64,000 nucleotides of DNA from Chitinophaga fulva. GTDB lineage: Bacteria; Bacteroidota; Bacteroidia; Chitinophagales; Chitinophagaceae. The position numbers were made by a program, and so were the translations under genes. The stretch spans positions 186,001 to 250,000 of the forward strand of contig NZ_JABBGC010000003.1 of the NCBI RefSeq assembly GCF_012927205.1. Reading direction: 5' to 3'. Within the stretch, counting starts at the first letter, position 1. The number at the start of each line of letters is the position of its first letter. The notes below the pieces were generated by a model. The model was given only the letters and a program-made list of their open reading frames with translations, ran no database searches and was not told the DNA's origin. This document shows positions 24,571 to 32,470 of the stretch, in pieces.

Positions 24571-24918
24571 CATACGGTCCCCATCACGAACGAACACCGC
24601 ACTGGAGTGCCGGACATACTCCCCTTCCCCATGGTCCTGGATTTCTGTATAGGTCAATAGTACATGGTAGTCTGTGGCATATCCCTGTATATCCTTCAGC
24701 GTTACCTGTTTTTGGGGGAACCTGCCAAATACTTCTGGTAGCCAGGCTTTCAAGTCTGCCAGGTTTCGCCGGCTTCCATCCGGCGAAACCATTCTGAAAT
24801 CGGGGCTGAAATTGGCCAGTATACCGGTAGCGGATACACGTTCATTACCCTGGAACCAGCCCTCTATCTGTTCACAAAACCGGATTACTTCTTCCTTTGC
24901 TTTACTAAGATTGTCCAT
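24541..24918 (-). CDS. SnoaL/DUF4440-like NTF2-fold protein
   Basis: A 125-residue NTF2-fold protein: N-terminal helices (AKEEVIRFCEQIEGWFQGNE), then strands NFSPDFRMVSPDGSRRNLAD, HVLLTYTEIQDHGEGEYVRH, SSAVFVRDGDRMLWLDLWE. This cone-shaped fold serves as a small-molecule pocket or an isomerase/hydratase; no catalytic pair is obvious. The start overlaps the end of the upstream MFS transporter gene by 14 bases, so the two are translated together. The 3' end overlaps the convergent MarR gene by 30 bases. Confidence 0.75.
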   Translation of the reverse strand: MDNLSKAKEEVIRFCEQIEGWFQGNERVSATGILANFSPDFRMVSPDGSRRNLADLKAWLPEVFGRFPQKQVTLKDIQGYATDYHVLLTYTEIQDHGEGEYVRHSSAVFVRDGDRMLWLDLWERS

Positions 24919-26314
24919 ATATGATTTTTTGATTTTTTGAAGATGACTTTAGCGCGATGACCAACACAAGGCCTGCCACCTGCAACGCTGCCAGGACACC
25001 CAATGTGATGCCCACCGCTACCGGTGCCGGATAAGCATCCAGCAAGGCAAAGAACAGCGTACCTAATAGCGCCACCCCCATTACACCTCCTACCTGGATG
25101 GCCGTACTCACAATGCCCGCAGCCTGTCCGGCTACAGATATTCCTATCTCCGCCAGGATGATGCGCATCATGGAGGGCATCACCATACCATGACCAATAC
25201 CAGCGAAAAACAATCCTGCCTGTACAATACCGTCAGGCTCCGGCGAATGCCACAAACCAGCCACTACCAGCACAAAACCCAGTGCCAGCAAGCCCTGGCC
25301 CAGGCTGACAATATACACGCCCATCCGTTTGGCCAGTAAAGGACTGATCAACGGTCCGGTGAAAAAACCAGCCGCATAAGGCAGTACGGCTAATCCCGCT
25401 GACAGCACATCATGGTGCAACTCATGTTGCAGATAATATGGATACACCAGAAAAAATGCCGCGGTATGATTATACAGGTAGATGATCGCCAGGCCATTCA
25501 CAAAATGCCGGTCCCGGAACAAAGGCAGGTGTATCAATGGCGCCCGTCCCTGTTGCAGCGTATAGCGCTCCGTATACACAAAACACACACCCGCTGCCAC
25601 GGAGGCCAACAAACAACCGAAGATCCATACAGGCCAGTGCGCTTCCCTTCCCATGATCACGGGATAGATAAACAATCCCAGCGCCAGCGTGATCAGCAAC
25701 ATTCCCGGAATATCTAACCGCTGCCGCACCGGCGGGCGGTTCTCCTTCAGTATATACATCCCTGCAATACTCGTGATCACGCCCACGGGTATATTAATCA
25801 TAAATACACTCTGCCATGTCCAGCCAAAAATACCCGCTTCAATCAGGATACCACCCAGCAGTTGTCCGCCAATGGCAGCCAATCCAAACACAGACCCGAA
25901 AATCCCCATCGCCAGCGGCTGTTCCTTTGCCGGAAAAATCAACCGGATGGTAGACAACACTTGTGGCGCCAGCAGCGCTGCCGATAGCCCCTGCACGATA
26001 CGCGCGGCAATGAGCACGCTGATATCCGCTGCCATGGCACAAATACCCGATGTCAGCGTAAACATCGCCATCCCTAACAGGAAAATACGCTTACGGCCAT
26101 AGATATCCCCCAGCCGCCCGCCTGTTACCACCAACACGGCATAAGCCGCACCATAACCAGCAATCACCAGCTGCAAAGCCCCCTCTGAAGCGTTCAGGCT
26201 GCTTTTGATAGCCGGTAAGGCCACATTGACAATAAAAAAATCCAATGGCGACAAAAACGCGCCCATACATAGCACCCCCAATGCCCACCAGCGGCGGCTC
26301 TCCATTGCTTCCAT
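24905..26314 (-). CDS. MFS transporter, DHA2 drug-efflux type
   Basis: A 469-residue multi-pass inner-membrane protein of the major facilitator superfamily. The first helix carries FLSPLDFFIVNVALPAIKSS, the family's D/N motif. The loop 2-3 signature is GGRLGDIYGRKRIFLLG, followed by LIAARIVQGLSAALLAPQVL and WQSVFMINIPVGVITS. These are typical of 14-helix DHA2 proton-driven exporters such as EmrB/QacA relatives. It is divergent from an AraC-family regulator (89-base gap), which probably controls it, and is translationally coupled to a small NTF2-fold protein. The exported compound is unknown. Confidence 0.9.
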   Translation of the reverse strand: MEAMESRRWWALGVLCMGAFLSPLDFFIVNVALPAIKSSLNASEGALQLVIAGYGAAYAVLVVTGGRLGDIYGRKRIFLLGMAMFTLTSGICAMAADISVLIAARIVQGLSAALLAPQVLSTIRLIFPAKEQPLAMGIFGSVFGLAAIGGQLLGGILIEAGIFGWTWQSVFMINIPVGVITSIAGMYILKENRPPVRQRLDIPGMLLITLALGLFIYPVIMGREAHWPVWIFGCLLASVAAGVCFVYTERYTLQQGRAPLIHLPLFRDRHFVNGLAIIYLYNHTAAFFLVYPYYLQHELHHDVLSAGLAVLPYAAGFFTGPLISPLLAKRMGVYIVSLGQGLLALGFVLVVAGLWHSPEPDGIVQAGLFFAGIGHGMVMPSMMRIILAEIGISVAGQAAGIVSTAIQVGGVMGVALLGTLFFALLDAYPAPVAVGITLGVLAALQVAGLVLVIALKSSSKNQKIIYGQS

Positions 26315-26391
26315 AAAATTCCTTGCTTTTATGGTTGCAAAGGAAATCCTATTTGTACAATAAAAAATTGCACTTTAACAGGTTTTGCCAG

Positions 26392-26399
26392 TACTTTTG
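26392..26399 (+). promoter_or_regulatory. -7 element (TACTTTTG) five bases before the AraC start codon
   Basis: A perfect TAnnTTTG, with TTG 21 bases upstream (26368-26370) as a possible -33. Its position predicts transcription starting at or within a base or two of the ATG at 26404, that is, a leaderless transcript. Confidence 0.5.
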
Positions 26400-26403
26400 C
26401 TAC

Positions 26404-27279
26404 ATGTTCAACAAACTGCTACACGAGCCATACGATATTGTGCTGGAAGACAAAGACACCTGGGAAAACACACGGCTCCCCCAACCCACCTTTCAGCTGG
26501 TATATATCCGCGAAGGGAACGGGCATTATCACATCAATGGCAACCGGTATGAATACCACCCGGGCAAACTATTCCTCGTAACCCCCGAAGATCGTTATCA
26601 CTGCGATATCACAGGGCACACCGCTTTTACTATTATTCGCTTCACCCAGCTTTTTATCACACAATTAAAAGATGATGCTGAACGGCTGGAACTGTGCGAC
26701 TGGATGAAGAAGACTGACTACATCTTTAATAACTTCCACACCAAAGCCGGCTGCATCTTCCGCGACGCGGCAGACGAAAGCATGGCCCAGGCACTCCTCG
26801 GCAGCATCGCCCGCGAACACCAACAGCACGGCAAAGGCTACCAGCTGATCATCCGCCAGTCCATCTCCATCCTGCTCAATCTCATCGCCCGCAACCTCCT
26901 GATGTCGGAATCCCCTGATGTACAGGAAAACAACGGCCCGTTCTCCGTGCTGCGCATGATCAGTTATCTCCAGGAACATGTCTATCAACCGGAAATGCTG
27001 CGCATGTCCGCGCTGGCGGCACATTTCAACATGTCCGTGCATTACCTCGGCGAATACTTTAAAAAACATACCGGCGAAAGCGTACAGGATTATATCATCG
27101 GCTACAAACTAAAACTGGTGGACATCCGCCTTTCCTACAGCAACATGCGGGTACGGGAAATAGCGCAGGAACTGGGGTTCACAGACGAAAGCTACCTCTC
27201 CCGCCTGTTCAAAAAATACCGCGGCACTACGCCGGGCATGTACCGGAAAATGAACCGGAAACAGGAAATCCTGCATTAA
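26404..27279 (+). CDS. AraC-family transcriptional regulator
   Basis: A 291-residue activator or repressor. The N-terminal cupin-like ligand domain includes LVYIREGNGHYHINGNRYEY and PGKLFLVTPEDRYHCDITGH. The C-terminal AraC DNA-binding domain has two helix-turn-helices, LSALAAHFNMSVHYLGEYFK and VREIAQELGFTDESYLSRLF, with the closing FKKYRGTTPGMYRK. I start it at 26404 (MFNKLLHEPY), which begins the cupin domain; the frame is open further upstream but that sequence is not conserved-looking. It is divergent from the DHA2 exporter and its NTF2-fold partner, the likely targets. Confidence 0.92.
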   Translation: MFNKLLHEPYDIVLEDKDTWENTRLPQPTFQLVYIREGNGHYHINGNRYEYHPGKLFLVTPEDRYHCDITGHTAFTIIRFTQLFITQLKDDAERLELCDWMKKTDYIFNNFHTKAGCIFRDAADESMAQALLGSIAREHQQHGKGYQLIIRQSISILLNLIARNLLMSESPDVQENNGPFSVLRMISYLQEHVYQPEMLRMSALAAHFNMSVHYLGEYFKKHTGESVQDYIIGYKLKLVDIRLSYSNMRVREIAQELGFTDESYLSRLFKKYRGTTPGMYRKMNRKQEILH

Positions 27280-27352
27280 CCTGTCGTGGTCAAAATCGAC
27301 GTTGTTAATCCCGGATTTTATTTGCAACTTATAGCAGTCAAATCCCTTACTC

Positions 27353-27985
27353 ATGACTTCCCCTTCTTCCACGGCAAAATATTTTCGGGTCTCTGCCTGG
27401 ATACTCTTATCCCTGCTGGCTGTGATCATTGGCCTATACCCTTCCCTGTATTTTATCTTGGGAGAAAAATTCGGGCTGCTGCGCTCCAAACCACCTGGAT
27501 TACTGAGCAATACACTCTGGCGAATCGGCTTTTACGCCCACATTGTGCCCGGCGGAATAGCGCTATTGACCGGCTGGCCACAATTCAGCCGCAGGCTGCG
27601 TGAGCGGAACGTACAGTGGCACCGGCAACTGGGCAAGGTATACGTCATCACTGCCCTGATCAGCAGCCTGGCAGGCTTCTGCATCGGCTTCACCGCTACC
27701 GGCGGCCCTATCGCGCAAACCGGGTTCATTTGTCTTGCCATCGTATGGTTCACGACTACCCTGCTGGCCTATACGACTATCCGCCAGGGCAATACCGCAC
27801 GACATGAAAAACTGATGACCTACAGTTTTGCTGCCTGCCTCGCTGCCGTCACCCTCCGGCTATGGCTTCCGTTGCTGGTATACGAACTGCATTATTTTAT
27901 TATTGCCTATCGCGTGGTGGCATGGCTTTGTTGGGTGCCCAATATCTTCGTGGCCTGGTTGATCGTCCGCCGCCCTGGAGCGTAA
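27353..27985 (+). CDS. DUF2306 membrane protein
   Basis: A 210-residue inner-membrane protein with about six hydrophobic helices. The family pattern is visible as HIVPGGIALLTGWPQFSRRL, then WHRQLGKVYVITALISSLAG, TRHEKLM-like ARHEKLMTYSFAA and WLPLL. Conserved histidines at the membrane edges (in HIVPG, WHRQLG, RHEKL) could bind heme or a metal, but the family has no established function. It stands alone, 73 bases after the AraC gene, with its own upstream region. Confidence 0.8.
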   Translation: MTSPSSTAKYFRVSAWILLSLLAVIIGLYPSLYFILGEKFGLLRSKPPGLLSNTLWRIGFYAHIVPGGIALLTGWPQFSRRLRERNVQWHRQLGKVYVITALISSLAGFCIGFTATGGPIAQTGFICLAIVWFTTTLLAYTTIRQGNTARHEKLMTYSFAACLAAVTLRLWLPLLVYELHYFIIAYRVVAWLCWVPNIFVAWLIVRRPGA

Positions 27986-28163
27986 TACCCATAAGCCTGA
28001 CCTCCCCTGGGAATATCTCTGTAAATCACTAACGGCCAATCATATATTAAATATCAAACAACCATAGGCATCATAAAATTAAATTTTTATAACACTTTTT
28101 AGACATATGGCATAATTTTCGCAGGCTGCTGGTTAAACCTAGAATTTTCAAAAAATTTGAACC

Positions 28164-28646
28164 ATGAAACAGATAGTTTTAGCCTTGGCCACTGTAGTAA
28201 CACTTTTCGCATGTAACAGCAACAGTACAGATACTGCAGCAGCAGTTGAAAAGGCCAAAAAGGAAACGATCGATTCCATCAACGCCATCAACGTAGCGAA
28301 ACAACAGGTAATCGACTCTATCAACACTATCCACCACTCTGCTCATAAAAGCCAGCGGATTGAATCGCCCGAACGTAACAGTTACGCAGCGCCCAACACC
28401 GTAGCAGCCGACAATACACCCGCTGCGGCACCAGCTCCCGCTCCTGCTCCTCAAAAGAAAAAAGGATGGAGCCATACCGCTAAAGGTGCAGTAGTAGGTG
28501 CAGGTGCAGGCGCCATCACCGGCGCGATCGTAAACCCTGACCACGTGAAAGGCGCCGCCATCGGTGCGATCATTGGTGCAGGTGTAGGTGCAGGTACCGG
28601 TGCGATCGTTGATCACTCCAAAAAGAAAAAAGCTGCACGTCAATAG
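28164..28646 (+). CDS. Glycine-zipper (YMGG-like) lipoprotein
   Basis: A 160-residue predicted lipoprotein. The lipobox VTLFAC gives lipidated Cys17. A helical region with repeated KKETIDSINAINVAKQQVID and a Pro/Ala linker (AAAPAPAPAPQKKKG) follows. The C-terminal glycine zipper (AKGAVVGAGAGAITGAIV, then GAAIGAIIGAGVGAGTGAIV) can pack as tight membrane helices. Such proteins sit in the cell envelope with structural or stress roles; none can be assigned here. A strong terminator follows directly, so it is monocistronic. Confidence 0.85.
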   Translation: MKQIVLALATVVTLFACNSNSTDTAAAVEKAKKETIDSINAINVAKQQVIDSINTIHHSAHKSQRIESPERNSYAAPNTVAADNTPAAAPAPAPAPQKKKGWSHTAKGAVVGAGAGAITGAIVNPDHVKGAAIGAIIGAGVGAGTGAIVDHSKKKKAARQ

Positions 28647-28671
28647 TTAAAGACATTTATTTTATCATAAA

Positions 28672-28699
28672 AACGTCTCCCTTCGGAGGCGTTTTTTTT
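28672..28699 (+). terminator. Rho-independent terminator after the glycine-zipper gene
   Basis: A 9-bp stem AACGTCTCC / GGAGGCGTT (one T-G pair) with loop CTTC is followed by eight T on the plus strand. Confidence 0.9.
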
Positions 28700-28702
28700 G
28701 TT

Positions 28703-28722
28703 CCCAGGGCTGAAGCCCTGGG
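28703..28722. repeat. Palindromic repeat CCCAGGGC-N4-GCCCTGGG, copy 1
   Basis: CCCAGGGCT-GA-AGCCCTGGG, a 9-bp perfect stem, lies between a terminator and the PP2C gene. The same outer arms recur at 41243-41262, with a different 4-base centre (ATGA), next to an unrelated gene. This makes it a candidate dispersed REP-like element. Confidence 0.65.
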
Positions 28723-28781
28723 CTACAATCAGCGAGGCAGGCAATTAATAGGGAAATTGAATATCTTCGCACCCTCCCTAT

Positions 28782-29519
28782 ATGAAGATATACACCACCC
28801 TTCAAATCGGTGATTTTCACCTCAACCACTGCGAAGATTATTTCCTGATCGAAAATCCAGGCACCAACAGAACACTGATGGCCGTCATGGACGGATGCAC
28901 CATGGCACGCGACAGCTACTTCGCTTCTACGCTCGTGGCCCGTTTACTCCGGAAGATATGTATCACACAAGGATACCAGGAATTACATCAGCCTAATCTG
29001 CCAGCGCCCTCGCTGGAAGCACAACTGAAGCTTGTGTTATCTGAACTGATGCACTCGTTGAAACAAATGCAAGGCCAGCTACTACTGGAACAAAAAGACC
29101 TGCTCACTACGCTGATACTGTTTCTGGCGGACAAAAAACAAAACAATGGCCTTATACTCGCCATCGGCGACGGGGTAGTCAGTGTAAACGGTACCGTTAC
29201 CGTGTTTGACCAGGACAATAAGCCCGACTACTTAGGTTTTCACCTTCATGAAAACTTTGACAGCTGGTACGATTCCCTCGATCAGAAAATATTCGTGGAG
29301 CATCTCCGCGATGTCAGCATTGCCACAGACGGCATCACGCTATTCCAGCCATTCCACGCTACTGCTAATACCGAAACAGATCCAGTGGATTTTCTCCTGC
29401 ATGACCTGCATTTCAACGAACACGAAGACATGCTGGACCACAAACTGAAAGCCCTGGAACATCAGTATGGGTTAAGGCCTTCCGATGATATCGCTGTCAT
29501 CAGGGCCATCTATTCCTGA
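28782..29519 (+). CDS. PP2C-like serine/threonine protein phosphatase
   Basis: A 245-residue soluble protein with the PP2C metal-binding skeleton: CEDYFLIEN near the N-terminus, LMAVMDGC (Asp for the metal pair), LILAIGDGVVSV, VSIATDGITLF, and a final PSDDIAVIRAIYS. These aspartates normally coordinate two Mn/Mg ions that hydrolyse phosphoserine/threonine. There is no transmembrane or partner domain, and no serine/threonine kinase is nearby, so its target is unknown. Its last 10 bases overlap the convergent 2H phosphoesterase gene. Confidence 0.85.
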   Translation: MKIYTTLQIGDFHLNHCEDYFLIENPGTNRTLMAVMDGCTMARDSYFASTLVARLLRKICITQGYQELHQPNLPAPSLEAQLKLVLSELMHSLKQMQGQLLLEQKDLLTTLILFLADKKQNNGLILAIGDGVVSVNGTVTVFDQDNKPDYLGFHLHENFDSWYDSLDQKIFVEHLRDVSIATDGITLFQPFHATANTETDPVDFLLHDLHFNEHEDMLDHKLKALEHQYGLRPSDDIAVIRAIYS

Positions 29520-30022
29520 AACATAAATTTGTCTAATGCTTTCCATGGGCCACGCAGGTATGCCCATGTACCAAAGCCGGTAGCGGTAATGTCGAAAGGG
29601 GTGAATGTGGTGGTGAGTTGTGCATGTAACTGCGCTGCTTTAAAAGCCGTCACTTTGTTTTGTATGGTAATATGCGGACGAAGCGGTTGCCGGTCCTGCC
29701 GTACCAGCCAGGGTTCGAATACCGCCTGTAAATCCCGGTGCAGCACCTCCAATTTCGGTGCGTGCAACGTATAGGCCACCCCGGTACCAAAGTTCACAAT
29801 ACCATTTACCTGAAGCGTTATGGGGGCTCTTCGGCTAAATTGCTGTAATGTTTCCGGGATAACAGCCTCCATACCGGGCAGCCGGTAGAACAAGGTAAGA
29901 TGCGCCTCCAGATAATTGGCGTGGGCCGGGAAATACAACTCCCGCAGGGTATTGAACCTCGCCATATCGGAAGGGTCTATTTCAAGTGTCACGATTACCG
30001 GTTTGGATTGCAATTGGAACAT
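29510..30022 (-). CDS. 2'-5' RNA ligase-like 2H phosphoesterase
   Basis: A 170-residue protein with the two HxT motifs of the 2H phosphoesterase superfamily: HLT at 41-43 (LEAHLTLFYRLPG) and HIT at 117-119 (RPHITIQNKV). The superfamily hydrolyses or ligates 2',5'- or cyclic nucleotide phosphodiester bonds; bacterial members were first described as 2'-5' RNA ligases (LigT/ThpR). The physiological substrate is not predictable. It is divergent from the first of three membrane paralogs. Confidence 0.88.
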   Translation of the reverse strand: MFQLQSKPVIVTLEIDPSDMARFNTLRELYFPAHANYLEAHLTLFYRLPGMEAVIPETLQQFSRRAPITLQVNGIVNFGTGVAYTLHAPKLEVLHRDLQAVFEPWLVRQDRQPLRPHITIQNKVTAFKAAQLHAQLTTTFTPFDITATGFGTWAYLRGPWKALDKFMFQE

Positions 30023-30037
30023 ATATCCATTTGTCTT

Positions 30038-30045
30038 TACTTTTA
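30038..30045 (+). promoter_or_regulatory. Near-consensus -7 element (TACTTTTA) for the first membrane paralog
   Basis: Differs from TAnnTTTG only at the last base, with TTG 21 bases upstream (30014-30016). It predicts a start site near 30050, about 20 bases before the GTG start codon at 30073. Confidence 0.4.
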
Positions 30046-30072
30046 CAAAGTAACAACCTTATACCTAAAATT

Positions 30073-30603
30073 GTGGAATACGTCTGGAACATTCTCAACT
30101 ATCTGATAACCGGATATATCATATCCACCCTCCTCTTTTTAGGATGTAGTGAACATATGCGGCTATTGAAGGCCATCCGGCTTGTTTATCTCGGCGCAGC
30201 CCATAAGGCTGCTGCCGTCACCCAACTATTGAAAACATTTGTCATCTTTTGGGTGTTGTCTCAACCAGGCGAAGTCAATAATTTCCTCTTTGTGTTCCCT
30301 CCTCCCATACTTTTCCTGGTAGTGGTATTCCCTTGTATACTATCCCAAGTGATGCTTTTTGGCAGACGCTCACCTAATGGAGTGACTTCCATTTTACTAT
30401 TAGCACTTTTAATACTGACAAGAATCATAGAATTCCTTTCAACCTGGTTTTCTGCAGACGTTTTCGGCGATGTGGATGCCGCTGCGCGATTGTCCAGAGT
30501 TCCCTATGGTGAGGTGCTTGTCGTCACTATGCTGTTCTTTGTGGCCTGCTACTATTACGCGCGTCGTAAAACTGACGATATTTCAGGACAACAACAGTTA
30601 TAA
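30073..30603 (+). CDS. Five-TM membrane protein, paralog 1 of 3 (function unknown)
   Basis: A 176-residue hydrophobic protein. I place the start at GTG 30073 because the sequence from there (MEYVWNILNYLITGYIISTL) aligns with the N-termini of the two following genes, and an ATG at 29986 would run into the divergent 2H gene. About five membrane helices are seen, ending in VACYYYARRK. It is the most divergent of the three paralogs. No domain is recognised. The tandem triplication and the position next to the LytTR/ABC operon suggest a membrane-localised, possibly regulatory or immunity-type role, which is speculative. Confidence 0.72.
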   Translation: MEYVWNILNYLITGYIISTLLFLGCSEHMRLLKAIRLVYLGAAHKAAAVTQLLKTFVIFWVLSQPGEVNNFLFVFPPPILFLVVVFPCILSQVMLFGRRSPNGVTSILLLALLILTRIIEFLSTWFSADVFGDVDAAARLSRVPYGEVLVVTMLFFVACYYYARRKTDDISGQQQL

Positions 30604-30665
30604 CGGTACACCACCTACGATTTTTCACCTTTTTATTCGTACTTTACACAGTAACCAACAAGACC

Positions 30666-31205
30666 ATGGAAAATACCTGGGACATCCTCACCTATCTGAT
30701 AGATGGCTGCGTCATCTCCCTCCTGCTCTTTCTGATAGCATCCGTATATATACCTGCACTGAAAAACATACGGCCTGCGTATCTCCGTATAGCCAATACT
30801 GCATTTGCTATTATAGGCCTGGTCCCACTGGGAATTTCAATTTATATGTATAGTTACTTTGTCATTGACACCTATAGTAATGAAATACGCAGATCGCTCT
30901 ACTACGGGGCAAGATTCATACTAGGCGGGCTGTTAGTGCTGGGCATAGTGCCCATCCTGGCGCTCTTCCGTAAATACAATACCAACATATGGTTCACCTT
31001 TCTGTTAATAGTCAGTATCTGGGCCATCACACATGCTAATGCTGTAGCAGAATGGATTGCCTTGTTAGCATTGAGAGGCTGGTTTTTCCATTATGGTTAT
31101 GAAGAACCCATCATAAAATGGTACCGCCTGGTCTTCGCCCTTGTATTCTTCCTGTTCTGCTACTGGCTCACGCGCCGGAGCGTTAACCGGACATCTCAGT
31201 CATAA
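30666..31205 (+). CDS. Five-TM membrane protein, paralog 2 of 3 (function unknown)
   Basis: A 179-residue protein with about five hydrophobic helices. The N-terminal signature MENTWDILTYLIDGCVISLL, then FLIASVYIPALKNIRPAYL, closely matches paralog 3 (FLIASVFIPALKKIRPHYL). Later shared motifs are GIVPILALFRKYNTNIWFT and, at the end, KWYRLVFALVFFLFCYWLTR. It has its own 62-base upstream gap with a TACTTTAC sequence that could be a weak -7 element. No family is recognised. Confidence 0.8.
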   Translation: MENTWDILTYLIDGCVISLLLFLIASVYIPALKNIRPAYLRIANTAFAIIGLVPLGISIYMYSYFVIDTYSNEIRRSLYYGARFILGGLLVLGIVPILALFRKYNTNIWFTFLLIVSIWAITHANAVAEWIALLALRGWFFHYGYEEPIIKWYRLVFALVFFLFCYWLTRRSVNRTSQS

Positions 31206-31263
31206 TGATGACTGATGCAGGATTTCAGCCGTTTCCCCTATTTTAGGGAACAACCTTGATACT

Positions 31264-31797
31264 ATGATATTTGTCTGGAATACCACTATCTATCTGCTGG
31301 AGGGCTGCATCATTTCACTCTTTCTTTTCCTGATCGCATCCGTTTTCATACCTGCCCTGAAGAAGATACGGCCGCATTATCTCCATAATGCCAATATTGC
31401 CTTTGCCATATTGGGTTTGATAATGCTGGGGCTGTCAATTTTCCTGCACTTTTTAAGGATATTAGTCGCCGGTATGGGCGGAGAAGTGCCAGTCCAAAGG
31501 GATTATAGTGCAATGATTACGATAATGGTACTGCTATTATTAGGGATAGTTCCTGTATTGGCATTCTCCCGTAAACGCAATACCACCATTTGGTTTACCT
31601 GTCTGTTATTAATCAGTATCAGCGCCATCATGCATTCCATAGAAATATGGCAATGGATACGCAATATAACCGGAATAGATACGTATTATTATTCCCACGA
31701 CTATGAACCAGACGCAAAATGGTACCGGATAGCCGCTGCTGTATTGTTGTTCGTGGTTCCCTACTGGTTTGCCCGCCGTAAAATCAGCCGCGCGTAA
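31264..31797 (+). CDS. Five-TM membrane protein, paralog 3 of 3 (function unknown)
   Basis: A 177-residue protein with about five hydrophobic helices, most similar to paralog 2. Shared elements are VWNTTIYLLEGCIISLFLFL, FIPALKKIRPHYL, ILGLIMLGLSIFL, GIVPVLAFSRKRNTTIWFT and KWYRIAAAVLLFVVPYWFAR. Its end overlaps the convergent LytTR regulator by 14 bases. The three copies probably arose by successive tandem duplication, with copy 1 oldest. Confidence 0.8.
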   Translation: MIFVWNTTIYLLEGCIISLFLFLIASVFIPALKKIRPHYLHNANIAFAILGLIMLGLSIFLHFLRILVAGMGGEVPVQRDYSAMITIMVLLLLGIVPVLAFSRKRNTTIWFTCLLLISISAIMHSIEIWQWIRNITGIDTYYYSHDYEPDAKWYRIAAAVLLFVVPYWFARRKISRA

Positions 31798-32470
31798 TCA
31801 ATGCATAAAACTGTTTGCGGTAGGTCTCCGACACGGGAATGGTAATACCGGCAATGCGGATACCTTCTTTCTCGATGCTGTCTATTTTGGCAATAGCCAC
31901 CATATAGGATTTATGCACCCGGCAGATTTGTTGTGGTGGCAACTCCTGTTCAAACCAGCCAAATGGTTGCAGGGTCATGATCTGTTTCTGTTGCGTATAT
32001 ACCTTACGGTAGTCGCGACGGCCTTCTATATAAAGAATATCATCGAGTGATACTTTCTCCAGCCGCCAGGAAGTTTTTATGAAGATGTAATCCGGTGCAG
32101 CAGGCGCCTGTCGTTGCAGGTTGTACTGTACCTTGTCCATCGCCTGCACAAAACGATCGAACGTATAGGGCTTTAACAGGTAGTCGGTCACATTCAACTC
32201 ATATCCTTTCAATGCGTACTCCTCATAGGCAGTGATCAGCACTACTTCACAGCGGGTATTGGCTGCTTCCAGCAGTTGTATGCCGGAGATACCAGGGATA
32301 TTGATGTCCAGCAGGATGAGCTGTACGGGATGCAGGCGCAGGTACACCATGGCATCTGCCCCATCGTCAAAAGTAGCCAGCAGGTGCAGGTAGGGCAACT
32401 TCCCCACGTACTCCTTCGCCCTTTCCATGGCCAGTGGCTCGTCTTCTACAATAATACAACTGATTTTCAT
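31784..32470 (-). CDS. LytTR-family response regulator
   Basis: A 228-residue two-component regulator. The receiver has the acidic pair in VEDEP, phospho-acceptor D55 (LILLDINIPG) and K100 (DYLLKPYTF). The C-terminal LytTR DNA-binding domain (about 125-228) shows SLDDILYIEGRRDYRKVYT and QICRVHKSYMVAIAKID. Its start overlaps by 4 bases the stop of the LytS-type kinase gene, which should be its partner. LytTR proteins bind short direct repeats about two helical turns apart; such repeats are seen upstream of the operon at 35205-35274. Confidence 0.95.
   Translation of the reverse strand: MKISCIIVEDEPLAMERAKEYVGKLPYLHLLATFDDGADAMVYLRLHPVQLILLDINIPGISGIQLLEAANTRCEVVLITAYEEYALKGYELNVTDYLLKPYTFDRFVQAMDKVQYNLQRQAPAAPDYIFIKTSWRLEKVSLDDILYIEGRRDYRKVYTQQKQIMTLQPFGWFEQELPPQQICRVHKSYMVAIAKIDSIEKEGIRIAGITIPVSETYRKQFYALITRG

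Noticed and set aside
28179..28643. A 154-codon minus-strand frame, cysteine-rich
   Set aside because: It is the antisense of the glycine-zipper lipoprotein gene; its composition is dictated by the Gly/Ala codons of that gene.
30073..31797. Treating the three membrane paralogs as the permease part of the neighbouring ABC transporter
   Set aside because: The transporter already has an ABC-2 permease (33489-34250), the paralogs are on the opposite strand and they do not resemble permeases.
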